Part shown: positions 1-5,096 of the stretch, piece by piece
Position numbering within the stretch: position 1 is the first letter of the stretch
How the letters are laid out: each line of letters begins with the position of its first letter
Origin: Hyphomicrobiales bacterium
GTDB lineage: Bacteria > Pseudomonadota > Alphaproteobacteria > Rhizobiales > Aestuariivirgaceae
Assembly: GCA_014380505.1 (NCBI GenBank)
Contig: JACMJT010000364.1
Location: forward strand, 1-5,096
DNA: 5,096 nt
Direction: 5' to 3'
Made by a program: the position numbers and the translations under genes
Notes under the pieces: generated by a model
Seen by the model: the letters and a program-made list of their open reading frames with translations, nothing else
What the model was told of the DNA's origin: nothing
Databases searched by the model: none

Positions 1-418
1 CCGATCCCGGCCAGCCATGCGTCATCAGGAGCGGCAGGGCGTCCAGCTCAGGCGAGCGGATGTGAAGGAAGTGGATGCCGAGGCCGTCGATCTCAGTCCG
101 ATGCTGGCCCCAGCCGTTGAGCATCGTCTCGCAGCGCCGCCAATCGTAGCCTGTCCGCCAGTGATCGACGAGCGCGCGCAGCTTGGCGAGCGGCACGCCC
201 TGCGACCAGTCGCCGACCGGCTCGCGCTCCGGCCAGCGGGTTTGCACCAAACGCGCCCGCAAATCATCGAGAGCTGCTTGCGGCGCGTGATAGGTAAAGG
301 CGTCAACTCGCGCATCGGATTGAGCCCTGACGGCGTCGAGAGAACCGTTGGCGAAAACCAATGCACCCAGTCCCGCCCTTAAAAGATCGCGCCTTGTCGG
401 TGCGAAGCGGACGTTCAC
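1..418 (-). CDS. Epoxide hydrolase-like alpha/beta hydrolase with Tat signal, 5' part only
   Basis: This is the first 139 codons of a protein that runs off the left edge. Residues 8-13 read TRRDLL, a twin-arginine motif, followed by a short hydrophobic stretch (about 15-27) and a likely cleavage site at VRA|Q (30-33). Export to the periplasm by Tat is therefore inferred. Residues about 39-125 match the epoxide hydrolase N-terminal domain (EHN, Pfam PF06441 from memory), with the typical TRWPE (60-64), DWSQG (70-74) and YDWR (91-94) segments. The part ends in HGWPGS (134-139), the HGxP oxyanion-hole motif of alpha/beta hydrolases. The nucleophile Asp, lid tyrosines and catalytic His lie outside the window, so activity cannot be judged. 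Family members open epoxides to diols; the substrate here is unknown. The GTG start at 418-416 was chosen because it overlaps the TGA of the upstream DUF899 gene as GTGA and puts the RR motif at the right distance. The ribosome site is weak (TGGAA), which fits translational coupling. It is probably the last visible gene of the GST-DUF899 operon. Confidence 0.85.
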   Translation of the reverse strand, partial: MNVRFAPTRRDLLRAGLGALVFANGSLDAVRAQSDARVDAFTYHAPQAALDDLRARLVQTRWPEREPVGDWSQGVPLAKLRALVDHWRTGYDWRRCETMLNGWGQHRTEIDGLGIHFLHIRSPELDALPLLMTHGWPGS

Positions 419-1119
419 CGGCCGTATTCCAGTTTCGGATACCAATCCGTGCCGCGGCCCTCCGGCGTCGAATCGAGGATAGTCCAAAGCGGCATGAGAT
501 CGGGAGCGCCGCGCGGATCCTGACCGGGGTCGGCGGTTTCCATGCCCATTTCGCCGCTCCAGAAATGGCGGATTTTACCGTCGCGTCGCGTGAAGACGTT
601 GAACGCCGGAACATCCGCGTCGTCCGCGCTGACGTAGGCGCGGGTATAGTCGCCGTTGCCATCGGAATAGAGCTTGAGGTTGTCCCAGTGGCGCTCTTTC
701 TTGAACGCGGCAAGACGCTGCATCGGCGAGCGCGCAACAACGGCCAGCGCAATGCGCTGCCCGACGTCCTGCGCCTCGCCATCCCAGGCGCTGAGGAGCG
801 AGGTACACATGGGGCAGGGGCGTTCGCGCTGCGGCCCGAACATGTAGCTATAGACAGCGAGCGTCTGCTTGTCCGCGAACAGATCAGCGAAACGGACGGG
901 TCCATTCTCGTCCTCAAAACGGTAATCCTTGCTCACTTCGCCACCCGGCGGCAGGGCGCGGCGCTGCTCGGCCACCCGCTCGATGTGGCGCCTGAGTTCA
1001 ATCTCTTCCGCCAAAAGCAGATCGCGCGCCTTGCGATACTCCGCGCTTTCGTTCGGAAACCGAACGCCATTCTTCCTTGCCAATTCCATTGCCGGCTTGA
1101 GTAGTTGTTGCGGGGCCAT
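415..1119 (-). CDS. DUF899 family thioredoxin-like protein
   Basis: The 234-residue protein has the hallmarks of the DUF899 family (PF05988 from memory), a thioredoxin-fold group of unproven function. Residues 28-58 form a charged helical segment (YRKARDLLLAEEIELRRHIE onward, to RALPPGG at 54-60). Next come DYRFED (65-70), a loading strand and YMFGP (92-96). A CPMC motif at 102-105 is positioned like a thioredoxin CxxC active site. The C-terminal part holds FNVFTRRDGKIRHFWS (about 173-188) and ends near DWYPKLEYGR. Length is normal for the family and I see no break. The start ATG at 1119 has a good ribosome site, AAAGGA at 1132-1127, seven bases upstream. It lies 70 bases downstream of the GST gene on the same strand and overlaps the next gene by 4 bases, so the three are probably one transcript. 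A cytoplasmic redox or peroxidase-like role alongside the GST is a guess from fold and context; no signal peptide is visible. Confidence 0.9.
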   Translation of the reverse strand: MAPQQLLKPAMELARKNGVRFPNESAEYRKARDLLLAEEIELRRHIERVAEQRRALPPGGEVSKDYRFEDENGPVRFADLFADKQTLAVYSYMFGPQRERPCPMCTSLLSAWDGEAQDVGQRIALAVVARSPMQRLAAFKKERHWDNLKLYSDGNGDYTRAYVSADDADVPAFNVFTRRDGKIRHFWSGEMGMETADPGQDPRGAPDLMPLWTILDSTPEGRGTDWYPKLEYGR

Positions 1120-1189
1120 GATTTTTTCCTTTGGTTTTATTCAACTGTGAACGCCACCCGTTTCTGTTGGTTCCAGGCATGGCGCCGGA

Positions 1190-1837
1190 CTAGGATGGCG
1201 CATTCGCCGCGAAAAGCGCCATGTGGTCGGCCAGTGCTTTGCGGAAAGCGGGCCTCGCTTCGCAGCGCAGGCGATAGGCTTCGACTGTCGGTATTTCGGC
1301 GACCAGATCGGTGTGGCGTAGGAAGCGCAACACCGTTGTCATGAGCAAATCCCCGGCAGTGAAACGGTCCTCGAGATAATCGCGCCCGTCAAGCCAGCCC
1401 GCCAAATCCGTGAGCTTGGTCTTCACTGCCTCGACTGCGGCGGGGCGGCGCATTTTTGCCCATTCCTCCTCGGCGTGGAACAGGTCGATGGCGGCGAGTT
1501 TCTCGATATCCGGCTCAACTGAGTTCAATGCCGCGAACATCCACGTCTTTGCCCGGGCCCGTGCGCCGGGATCGGACGGCATGAGCGAGCTCGACCGCTC
1601 GGCAATGTGCAGCACGATGGCGCCGGACTCGAACAGTATCAGCCCATCATCCTCGAAGACTGGCACCTGCCCGAAAGGCTGACGGCGCCGATAACCAGCC
1701 GATAGTCGATCCTCGAAGCCGATCGGCCGTTCCTCATAGGCAAGACCACTCTCCTCAAGGGCCCACCGCACCCGCATGTCTCGCGAAAGGCCTTGGGCAA
1801 AAGGGGGAACCCAGAGAAATGGGGTTAGTTTGATCAT
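1190..1837 (-). CDS. Glutathione S-transferase family protein
   Basis: The 215-residue cytosolic protein has the two-domain GST layout. The N-terminal thioredoxin-like domain (about 1-82) starts IKLTPFLWVPPFAQG. It contains GQVPVFEDDG (56-65), with the cis-proline P59 that shapes the glutathione site, and FESGAIVLHIAE (69-80), whose E70-S71 pair normally holds the gamma-glutamyl group. The helical C-terminal domain (about 90-215) carries an FTAGD segment near 159-163, matching the N-capping box S/T-x-x-D of the GST fold. Known members conjugate glutathione to electrophiles or act as peroxidases; no substrate can be named. The canonical catalytic Tyr/Ser/Cys cannot be assigned with confidence; S18 is only a candidate. 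The ATG at 1837 is preferred over an in-frame start at 1996 because it has a strong GAGGAGG six bases upstream, begins exactly at the domain, and does not overlap the divergent marR gene. It is probably the first gene of the operon with DUF899 and the epoxide hydrolase. Confidence 0.93.
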   Translation of the reverse strand: MIKLTPFLWVPPFAQGLSRDMRVRWALEESGLAYEERPIGFEDRLSAGYRRRQPFGQVPVFEDDGLILFESGAIVLHIAERSSSLMPSDPGARARAKTWMFAALNSVEPDIEKLAAIDLFHAEEEWAKMRRPAAVEAVKTKLTDLAGWLDGRDYLEDRFTAGDLLMTTVLRFLRHTDLVAEIPTVEAYRLRCEARPAFRKALADHMALFAANAPS

Positions 1838-1843
1838 GGTTGT

Positions 1844-1850
1844 CCTCCTC
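1844..1850 (-). promoter_or_regulatory. Ribosome binding site of the GST gene
   Basis: On the minus strand GAGGAGG lies six bases before the ATG at 1837-1835. It is close to a full match to the anti-Shine-Dalgarno sequence. It decides the start of the GST gene, removing a 53-codon upstream in-frame extension that would run through the divergent promoter region into marR. Confidence 0.85.
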
Positions 1851-1860
1851 AACAGCTCAC

Positions 1861-1888
1861 TTGACAATAACGTTGATATCAACATAAA
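1861..1888 (+). promoter_or_regulatory. Candidate sigma-70 type promoter of the marR gene
   Basis: A perfect -35 hexamer TTGACA (1861-1866) is followed after 16 bases by CATAAA (1883-1888), which matches four of six -10 consensus positions. Transcription would be expected to begin at about 1894-1896, on or next to the marR ATG at 1895, so the mRNA could be leaderless. This agrees with the lack of any ribosome site before that ATG. The spacer contains the palindrome listed separately. No equally clear promoter for the divergent GST gene was found in this 57-base gap. Confidence 0.5.
1872..1883. promoter_or_regulatory. Palindromic candidate MarR operator
   Basis: GTTGATATCAAC is a perfect 12-base inverted repeat in the gap between the divergent GST and marR genes, located between the -35 and -10 hexamers of the candidate marR promoter. 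MarR-family dimers bind short palindromes of this type; MexR, for example, recognises GTTGA half-sites, though with different spacing. A repressor bound here would block marR transcription and probably that of the GST operon. A further GTTGA half-site occurs on the minus strand at 1853-1849. Binding by this regulator is inferred from position and symmetry. Confidence 0.6.
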
Positions 1889-1894
1889 TAGAAC

Positions 1895-2341
1895 ATGTCG
1901 AAACGTCAAACCGTTTCTTTCGCCACCACGATCCAGGTCCGCGACAATTGCCTGTGCTTGCACGCTCAGCGGGCGGCGCGGGCTTTGGCACGCCATTTCG
2001 ATGAGGCATTCCGGCCGCTTGATCTCACAAATTTCCAGTTTTCGCTGATGATGTCGCTCAATCGTCCAAGCCCGCCCAATATGGGCGCGGTGGCCGCTGT
2101 GCTCGCCATGGATCGCACCACGCTGACCGCCGCCCTGAAGCCGCTTCAGCGCCGAAAACTGGTAAAGGTCAAAGCGGGGCCGAAAGACAAACGCATTCGT
2201 TTAATGGAGTTGACAGCCGCCGGTCATGGGTTACTGGCGAGGGCCGTTCCCATCTGGGAGGAAAGGCATAAGGAGCTCGAAGGTCTGTTGCTTGAATCGG
2301 GAGGCGACAGGCTGCGCCGCGACCTTCTCGCACTGTCGTGA
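1895..2341 (+). CDS. MarR family winged-helix transcriptional regulator
   Basis: The 148-residue protein has normal length and layout for MarR. A dimerisation helix with the stretch CLCLHAQRAARALARHFDEA (19-38) comes first. FQFSLMMSLNRP (47-58) and MGAVAAVLAMD (63-73) lead into the recognition helix RTTLTAALKPLQRR (74-87). The wing follows, with the conserved PKDKR (96-100) and LTAAG (106-110), then C-terminal helices that complete the dimer interface. It should act as a dimeric cytoplasmic repressor released by a ligand or by thiol oxidation. Two cysteines, C19 and C21, sit in the first helix, roughly where OhrR-type MarR proteins carry their peroxide-sensing Cys, so redox sensing is possible but unproven. 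The gene is divergent from the GST operon with 57 bases between starts, the usual arrangement for local control. No ribosome site precedes the ATG; see the promoter entry for a possible leaderless mRNA. Its stop is 13 bases from the convergent erpA stop, with no terminator visible. Confidence 0.93.
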   Translation: MSKRQTVSFATTIQVRDNCLCLHAQRAARALARHFDEAFRPLDLTNFQFSLMMSLNRPSPPNMGAVAAVLAMDRTTLTAALKPLQRRKLVKVKAGPKDKRIRLMELTAAGHGLLARAVPIWEERHKELEGLLLESGGDRLRRDLLALS

Positions 2342-2354
2342 GGTACGGAGGGAA

Positions 2355-2681
2355 TTAGATGGAGAAGCTCGTGCCGCAGCCGCACGACGCGGTGGCGTTG
2401 GGGTTTTTCACCCGGAACGACTGCCCGATAAGATCGTCGACGAAATCGATTTCCGCGCCCGCCAGATAGGCCTGCGAAATAGAATCGATCAGCGCCATTG
2501 CGCCGTCCCGTTCGAGCACGAGATCGTCTGCGTTGGGCGCTTCCGCCAGATCGAAATCATACTGAAAACCGGAGCAGCCGCCGCCGTTCACCGCAATCCG
2601 CAAGGCGCGTTTGGCGGGATCGGCGCCGACAATCTCTTTGATGCGCGCTGCAGCGCGACCGGTAAGGGTTATTTCAACCAT
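2355..2681 (-). CDS. erpA: A-type iron-sulfur carrier protein ErpA
   Basis: The 108-residue protein belongs to the HesB/IscA/ErpA family. These proteins receive Fe-S clusters from the scaffold and deliver them to target apoproteins in the cytoplasm. The three cluster-binding cysteines are all present: C36 in NGGGCSGFQYDF (32-43), and C100 and C102 in the SCGCGTSF tail (99-106), spaced C-x63-C-x-C as expected. ITLTGRAAARIKEI at 4-17 is the usual start of the domain. The length matches the family, and the ErpA rather than IscA assignment rests on overall resemblance to alphaproteobacterial ErpA and on the dgt neighbour. The start at 2681 fits homologue length; an in-frame ATG at 2753 would add 24 non-conserved residues and overlap dgt. 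No ribosome site is seen before 2681, and the start codon lies in CCATGG, so ATG is readable on both strands there. It is divergent from dgt and convergent with marR. Confidence 0.94.
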   Translation of the reverse strand: MVEITLTGRAAARIKEIVGADPAKRALRIAVNGGGCSGFQYDFDLAEAPNADDLVLERDGAMALIDSISQAYLAGAEIDFVDDLIGQSFRVKNPNATASCGCGTSFSI

Positions 2682-2691
2682 GGTGATCGTG

Positions 2692-2720
2692 TATGTTGGG
2701 CGGAACGACGTGCTTGTCAA
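2692..2720 (-). promoter_or_regulatory. Weak candidate promoter of erpA
   Basis: On the minus strand a perfect TTGACA (2720-2715) is followed after 17 bases by AACATA (2697-2692). That is a poor -10; shifting to CATACA gives only three of six matches at 19 spacing. If used, transcription would start within a few bases of the erpA ATG at 2681, which would agree with the missing ribosome site. The -35 match is clear and the -10 is not, so the call is tentative. No promoter for dgt could be recognised in the same gap. Confidence 0.25.
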
Positions 2721-2733
2721 TGGATTCTCAAGG

Positions 2734-3930
2734 ATGCGCCGCCATACAGCCACCTATTGTTCGCGCGAGGAAGATAGCCGCGGCCGCCTGGTGCTGGAGC
2801 CTGAAAGCACCCAGAGGAGCCCCTTTGCCCGAGACCGCGACCGCATTATCCATTCCTCGGCCTTCCGCCGCCTCAAGCACAAGACCCAGGTGTTTGTTTA
2901 CCACGATGGCGATCACTACCGGACCCGCCTCACCCACACCATAGAAGTAGCCCAGATAGCCCGTTCCATCGCCCGTGCCCTGGGGCTCGACGAGGACCTG
3001 GCCGAGGCTCTGGCGCTGGCCCACGATCTCGGCCACACGCCCTTCGGCCATGCTGGCGAACGCGAGCTCGACGTCCTGATGCAGCCCCATGGCGGTTTTG
3101 ATCACAACGCCCAGTCGCTTCGCATCGTGACAAGGCTGGAGCGCCGCTACGCCCAGTTCAACGGGCTCAATCTCACGTGGGAAACACTCGAGGGGCTGGT
3201 GAAACACAACGGCCCGCTGATCGATCATGAGGGCTATGCTCTCGGCCCCTATCGCGAGCGCGGCCTTCCCGACGCCATCATCGAATACGCCGAGGCCCAT
3301 GATTTGGAACTGTCGTCATTCGCCAGCGCGGAAGCACAGGTCGCGGCCATCTCCGACGACATCGCCTACAATGCCCACGACATCGACGATGGACTGCGCG
3401 CCGGGCTTTTCGGCGTCATCGATCTTGGCGATGTGCCGCTCGCTGGCGAAGCGCTTTCAGCCGTTCTCAAACTTTACCCGGGAATCGAAATGCAGCGCAT
3501 CGTCCATGAGACAGTCCGGCGCCTGCTTGCCGCCATGGTGGCCGATGTGCTGCACGAAACCCAGCGCCGGGCCAAACGCCTGCAACCCAAGTCTGCGCAA
3601 GCCGTGCGCGAATTGGGCGAACCCCTCGTCTCGTTCAGCGAGCAGATGACCGAAAAGAATCGCGTGCTGCAAACTTTCTTGGCGGAGCGAATGTATCGCC
3701 ACCAGCGCATCGCCGACATCATGGCCCGCGCCAAGCGGGTCGTGCATGATCTCTTCGGTGCCTATATCGGCGACCCCGAGCTGCTACCGCCCAACTGGCG
3801 CGAGGACTCATTCACCGATGACCGCAGCCGCTTTGCCCGCCAGGTCTGCGACTTCATCGCCGGCATGACCGACCGCTACGCCCTCGACCAGCACAAACGC
3901 CTGTTTGACCTTGATCCCCTTTTCAGATAG
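2734..3930 (+). CDS. dgt: Deoxyguanosinetriphosphate triphosphohydrolase-like protein
   Basis: This HD-superfamily protein of about 398 residues is expected to split dNTPs into deoxynucleoside and tripolyphosphate, helping to control the dNTP pool. Numbering from the ATG at 2734, the core signature starts with [20 protein letters not shown] (31-50). H68 in RLTH, H97-D98 in AHDLGH and the Asp pair 208-209 in [14 protein letters not shown] supply the H...HD...D metal ligands. [10 protein letters not shown] (100-109) and GGFDHNAQ, with the following [11 protein letters not shown] stretch, are standard in the Dgt-like subgroup. In such proteins dGTP is not necessarily the preferred substrate. The sequence is intact and near the usual length. 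The start is uncertain: GTG at 2710 has a GGGCGGA five bases upstream and adds 8 residues, while ATG at 2680 would leave no leader for erpA. I chose 2734 because homology begins soon after it, at [11 protein letters not shown], and because it leaves room for a promoter. It is divergent from erpA and precedes argS on the same strand after 152 bases. Confidence 0.93.
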   Translation: MRRHTATYCSREEDSRGRLVLEPESTQRSPFARDRDRIIHSSAFRRLKHKTQVFVYHDGDHYRTRLTHTIEVAQIARSIARALGLDEDLAEALALAHDLGHTPFGHAGERELDVLMQPHGGFDHNAQSLRIVTRLERRYAQFNGLNLTWETLEGLVKHNGPLIDHEGYALGPYRERGLPDAIIEYAEAHDLELSSFASAEAQVAAISDDIAYNAHDIDDGLRAGLFGVIDLGDVPLAGEALSAVLKLYPGIEMQRIVHETVRRLLAAMVADVLHETQRRAKRLQPKSAQAVRELGEPLVSFSEQMTEKNRVLQTFLAERMYRHQRIADIMARAKRVVHDLFGAYIGDPELLPPNWREDSFTDDRSRFARQVCDFIAGMTDRYALDQHKRLFDLDPLFR

Positions 3931-3968
3931 GGCCTGAATTCAACAAGTTAGAGCAGCATGCGAAAGTG

Positions 3969-4038
3969 TCTCTCCATGGCCGCCCACCGAGGCGGCCATC
4001 CAGATTGGATCACCGGCTCAAGGCCGGTGATGGAGAGA
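3969..4038. repeat. Palindromic intergenic element, potential three-way junction
   Basis: This 70-base stretch fills the middle of the dgt-argS gap. TCTCTCCAT (3969-3977) pairs perfectly with ATGGAGAGA (4030-4038). Inside lie two hairpins: GGCCGCC/GGCGGCC (3978-3984 with 3991-3997, extendable by two A-T pairs at the cost of the outer stem) with a six-base loop, and ATCACCGGC/GCCGGTGAT (4009-4017 with 4023-4031) with a five-base loop. An additional small stem ATCCA/TGGAT (3998-4002 with 4006-4010) competes with the second. There is no run of T after either hairpin on the plus strand, so a classic intrinsic terminator is unlikely. The CACCGG-TCAAG-CCGGTG style of hairpin resembles palindromic intergenic repeats I recall from Hyphomicrobiales genomes. 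Function could be mRNA processing or stability between dgt and argS, weak termination, or a mobile palindrome. The pairing is seen directly; the role is not. Confidence 0.6.
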
Positions 4039-4082
4039 AAGGGAAGATCGACAATAAAAAACGTCACGCGCTAGAGAGCTGC

Positions 4083-5096
4083 ATGAACCTCTTTTCTTAT
4101 TTCCTCGACATCTTACGGACCGACATTACATCGCTTGCAAAGGAGCAGGGCGTCCTTGCCGACTTGAGCCGCGTGACAGTGGAACCGCCCCGCGAAGCCG
4201 CCCATGGCGACGTCGCAACGAACGCGGCAATGGTCTTGACCAAGAACTTCGGCAAGCCGCCGCGCCAACTCGCCGATTCGATCGCCGCGAAACTTGGAAA
4301 CCATGCTGATGTTGAAGCCGTCGAAGTCGCCGGTCCCGGATTCATCAACATTCGTCTCAAGCCACATTTCTGGCCGCGCGTGCTGGAGTCCGCACTACAC
4401 CTCGGCGACGCCTACGGGCGCTCATCGCTGGGCGGTGGCCTGAAGGCCAACGTCGAATATGTTTCCGCCAATCCCACCGGGCCATTGCATGTGGGCCATT
4501 GCAGGGGCGCGGTTTTCGGCGATGCGCTGGCCGAACTGCTGACCGTTGCGGGGTACGATGTCACGCGGGAATACTACATCAACGATGCGGGCGCTCAGGT
4601 CGATACGGTGTCGCGCTCGGCATACCTGCGCTATCGCGAAGCCTTGGGCGAGACGATCGGCGAAATTCCGGCGGGCCTCTATCCCGGCGAGTATCTGAAG
4701 CCGGTGGGTGCGGCCCTTGCAAGAGAGTTTGGGCGCAGCCTCCTCGATCTGGATGAAGCCCAATGGCTGCCTGTCGTGCGTGAGAGAGCAATCGCCATGA
4801 TGATGGATTTGATCCGTAACGATCTCGCGGCGCTCAACATCCACCAGGATGTCTTTTCTTCCGAAAAATCCCTCCATGAAAAGGGCGAAGTGGCGGATAC
4901 GGTAAAAGACCTGCGCGCCGCGGGCCACGTCTATGAAGGCCGCCTGCCGCCGCCCAAGGGCGAATTGCCGGAAGACTGGGAAGACCGCGAGCAAACACTT
5001 TTCCGCGCCACCGAATTTGGCGATGACATTGACCGGCCGCTGCTCAAGTCGGATGGCTCCTACACCTATTTCGCCTCCGACGTTGCCTACAGCCGC
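4083..5096 (+). CDS. argS: Arginyl-tRNA synthetase, 5' part only
   Basis: The first 338 codons are present, and the frame is still open at the right edge. Full-length class I ArgS is around 580 residues, so roughly 58% is visible. The enzyme charges tRNA-Arg with arginine using ATP in the cytoplasm and is essential. Residues 1 to about 95 form the ArgRS additional domain (Add1), with the typical [17 protein letters not shown] run (34-50) and GPGFINIRL (about 90-98). The catalytic Rossmann domain begins with [16 protein letters not shown] (124-139), whose HVGH at 136-139 is the HIGH motif. [12 protein letters not shown] follows, another ArgS signature. The part ends at [16 protein letters not shown]. 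The KMSKS-like loop and the DALR anticodon-binding domain lie beyond the window. The ATG at 4083 is supported by homology from the first residues and a modest AGAGAG four bases upstream. It may be cotranscribed with dgt or have its own promoter in the 152-base gap; I could not identify one. Confidence 0.96.
   Translation, partial: MNLFSYFLDILRTDITSLAKEQGVLADLSRVTVEPPREAAHGDVATNAAMVLTKNFGKPPRQLADSIAAKLGNHADVEAVEVAGPGFINIRLKPHFWPRVLESALHLGDAYGRSSLGGGLKANVEYVSANPTGPLHVGHCRGAVFGDALAELLTVAGYDVTREYYINDAGAQVDTVSRSAYLRYREALGETIGEIPAGLYPGEYLKPVGAALAREFGRSLLDLDEAQWLPVVRERAIAMMMDLIRNDLAALNIHQDVFSSEKSLHEKGEVADTVKDLRAAGHVYEGRLPPPKGELPEDWEDREQTLFRATEFGDDIDRPLLKSDGSYTYFASDVAYSR

Noticed and set aside
303..917. 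Minus-strand frame of 204 codons in a different register across DUF899 and the epoxide hydrolase start.
   Set aside because: Its arginine- and serine-rich translation has no family resemblance, and the registers of DUF899 and the hydrolase explain the strand fully.
361..1104. Long plus-strand open frame of 247 codons opposite the DUF899 and epoxide hydrolase genes.
   Set aside because: It lies entirely antisense to two genes with clear family motifs, has no recognisable domain or ribosome site, and such frames are common in GC-rich DNA.
1838..1996. N-terminal extension of the GST to an ATG at 1996.
   Set aside because: The extension has no GST homology, overlaps marR and its promoter, and a strong ribosome site supports the start at 1837.
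2611..2733. Longer dgt start at ATG 2611.
   Set aside because: It would overlap the erpA coding region by about 70 bases, and the added residues do not resemble dGTPase-like proteins.
2728..3300. Minus-strand frame of 190 codons opposite dgt.
   Set aside because: The plus strand carries conserved HD-domain motifs throughout; no family features occur in the antisense frame.
3969..4038. A tRNA or tRNA-like gene, since the 70-base element folds with a closing stem and inner hairpins.
   Set aside because: It has no T-arm GTTC motif, no D-arm, no seven-base anticodon loop and only two inner hairpins instead of three.
4009..4045. Rho-independent terminator after dgt.
   Set aside because: The hairpin is strong but is followed by a purine-rich AGAGAAAGGGAAGA stretch with no T run.
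4422..4994. Minus-strand frame of 190 codons opposite argS.
   Set aside because: The opposite strand encodes an unmistakable ArgS with the HIGH motif; this is its antisense shadow.

Overview
The window is GC-rich and densely coded. It looks like an alphaproteobacterial chromosome, most likely Hyphomicrobiales (rhizobiales). This rests on protein character: the ArgS, dGTPase-like and ErpA sequences and the gene order erpA <- -> dgt -> argS, which I recall as common in that group. It also fits a palindromic intergenic element of the kind seen in these genomes. I cannot fix the genus from the sequence alone.

The left part (1-2341) is an accessory-looking detoxification cassette. Three minus-strand genes run in the order glutathione S-transferase (1837-1190), DUF899 thioredoxin-like protein (1119-415) and the 5' part of a Tat-exported epoxide hydrolase-like protein (418 to the left edge). 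The last two overlap by 4 bases (GTGA), so they are probably translationally coupled. A MarR-family regulator (1895-2341) is divergent from this set. The 57-base divergent gap carries a perfect 12-base palindrome inside the spacer of a good candidate promoter for the regulator. The simplest reading is an autoregulated MarR divergon controlling genes against electrophiles, epoxides or thiol stress.

The right part (2355-5096) is housekeeping. erpA (A-type Fe-S carrier) is on the minus strand and converges on marR with only 13 bases between them. dgt (HD-domain dNTP triphosphohydrolase-like protein) is divergent from erpA. After a 152-base gap come the first 338 codons of argS (arginyl-tRNA synthetase), which runs off the right edge. 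The gap holds a 70-base element that can fold as a perfect 9-bp closing stem around two GC-rich hairpins.

Two genes, the epoxide hydrolase and argS, are cut by the window edges. The epoxide hydrolase also uses a GTG start. I see no CRISPR array, RNA gene, insertion sequence or phage feature. The most interesting parts are the MarR-linked operon, its operator with a possibly leaderless regulator mRNA, and the structured dgt-argS gap. None is by itself proof of an undescribed system.
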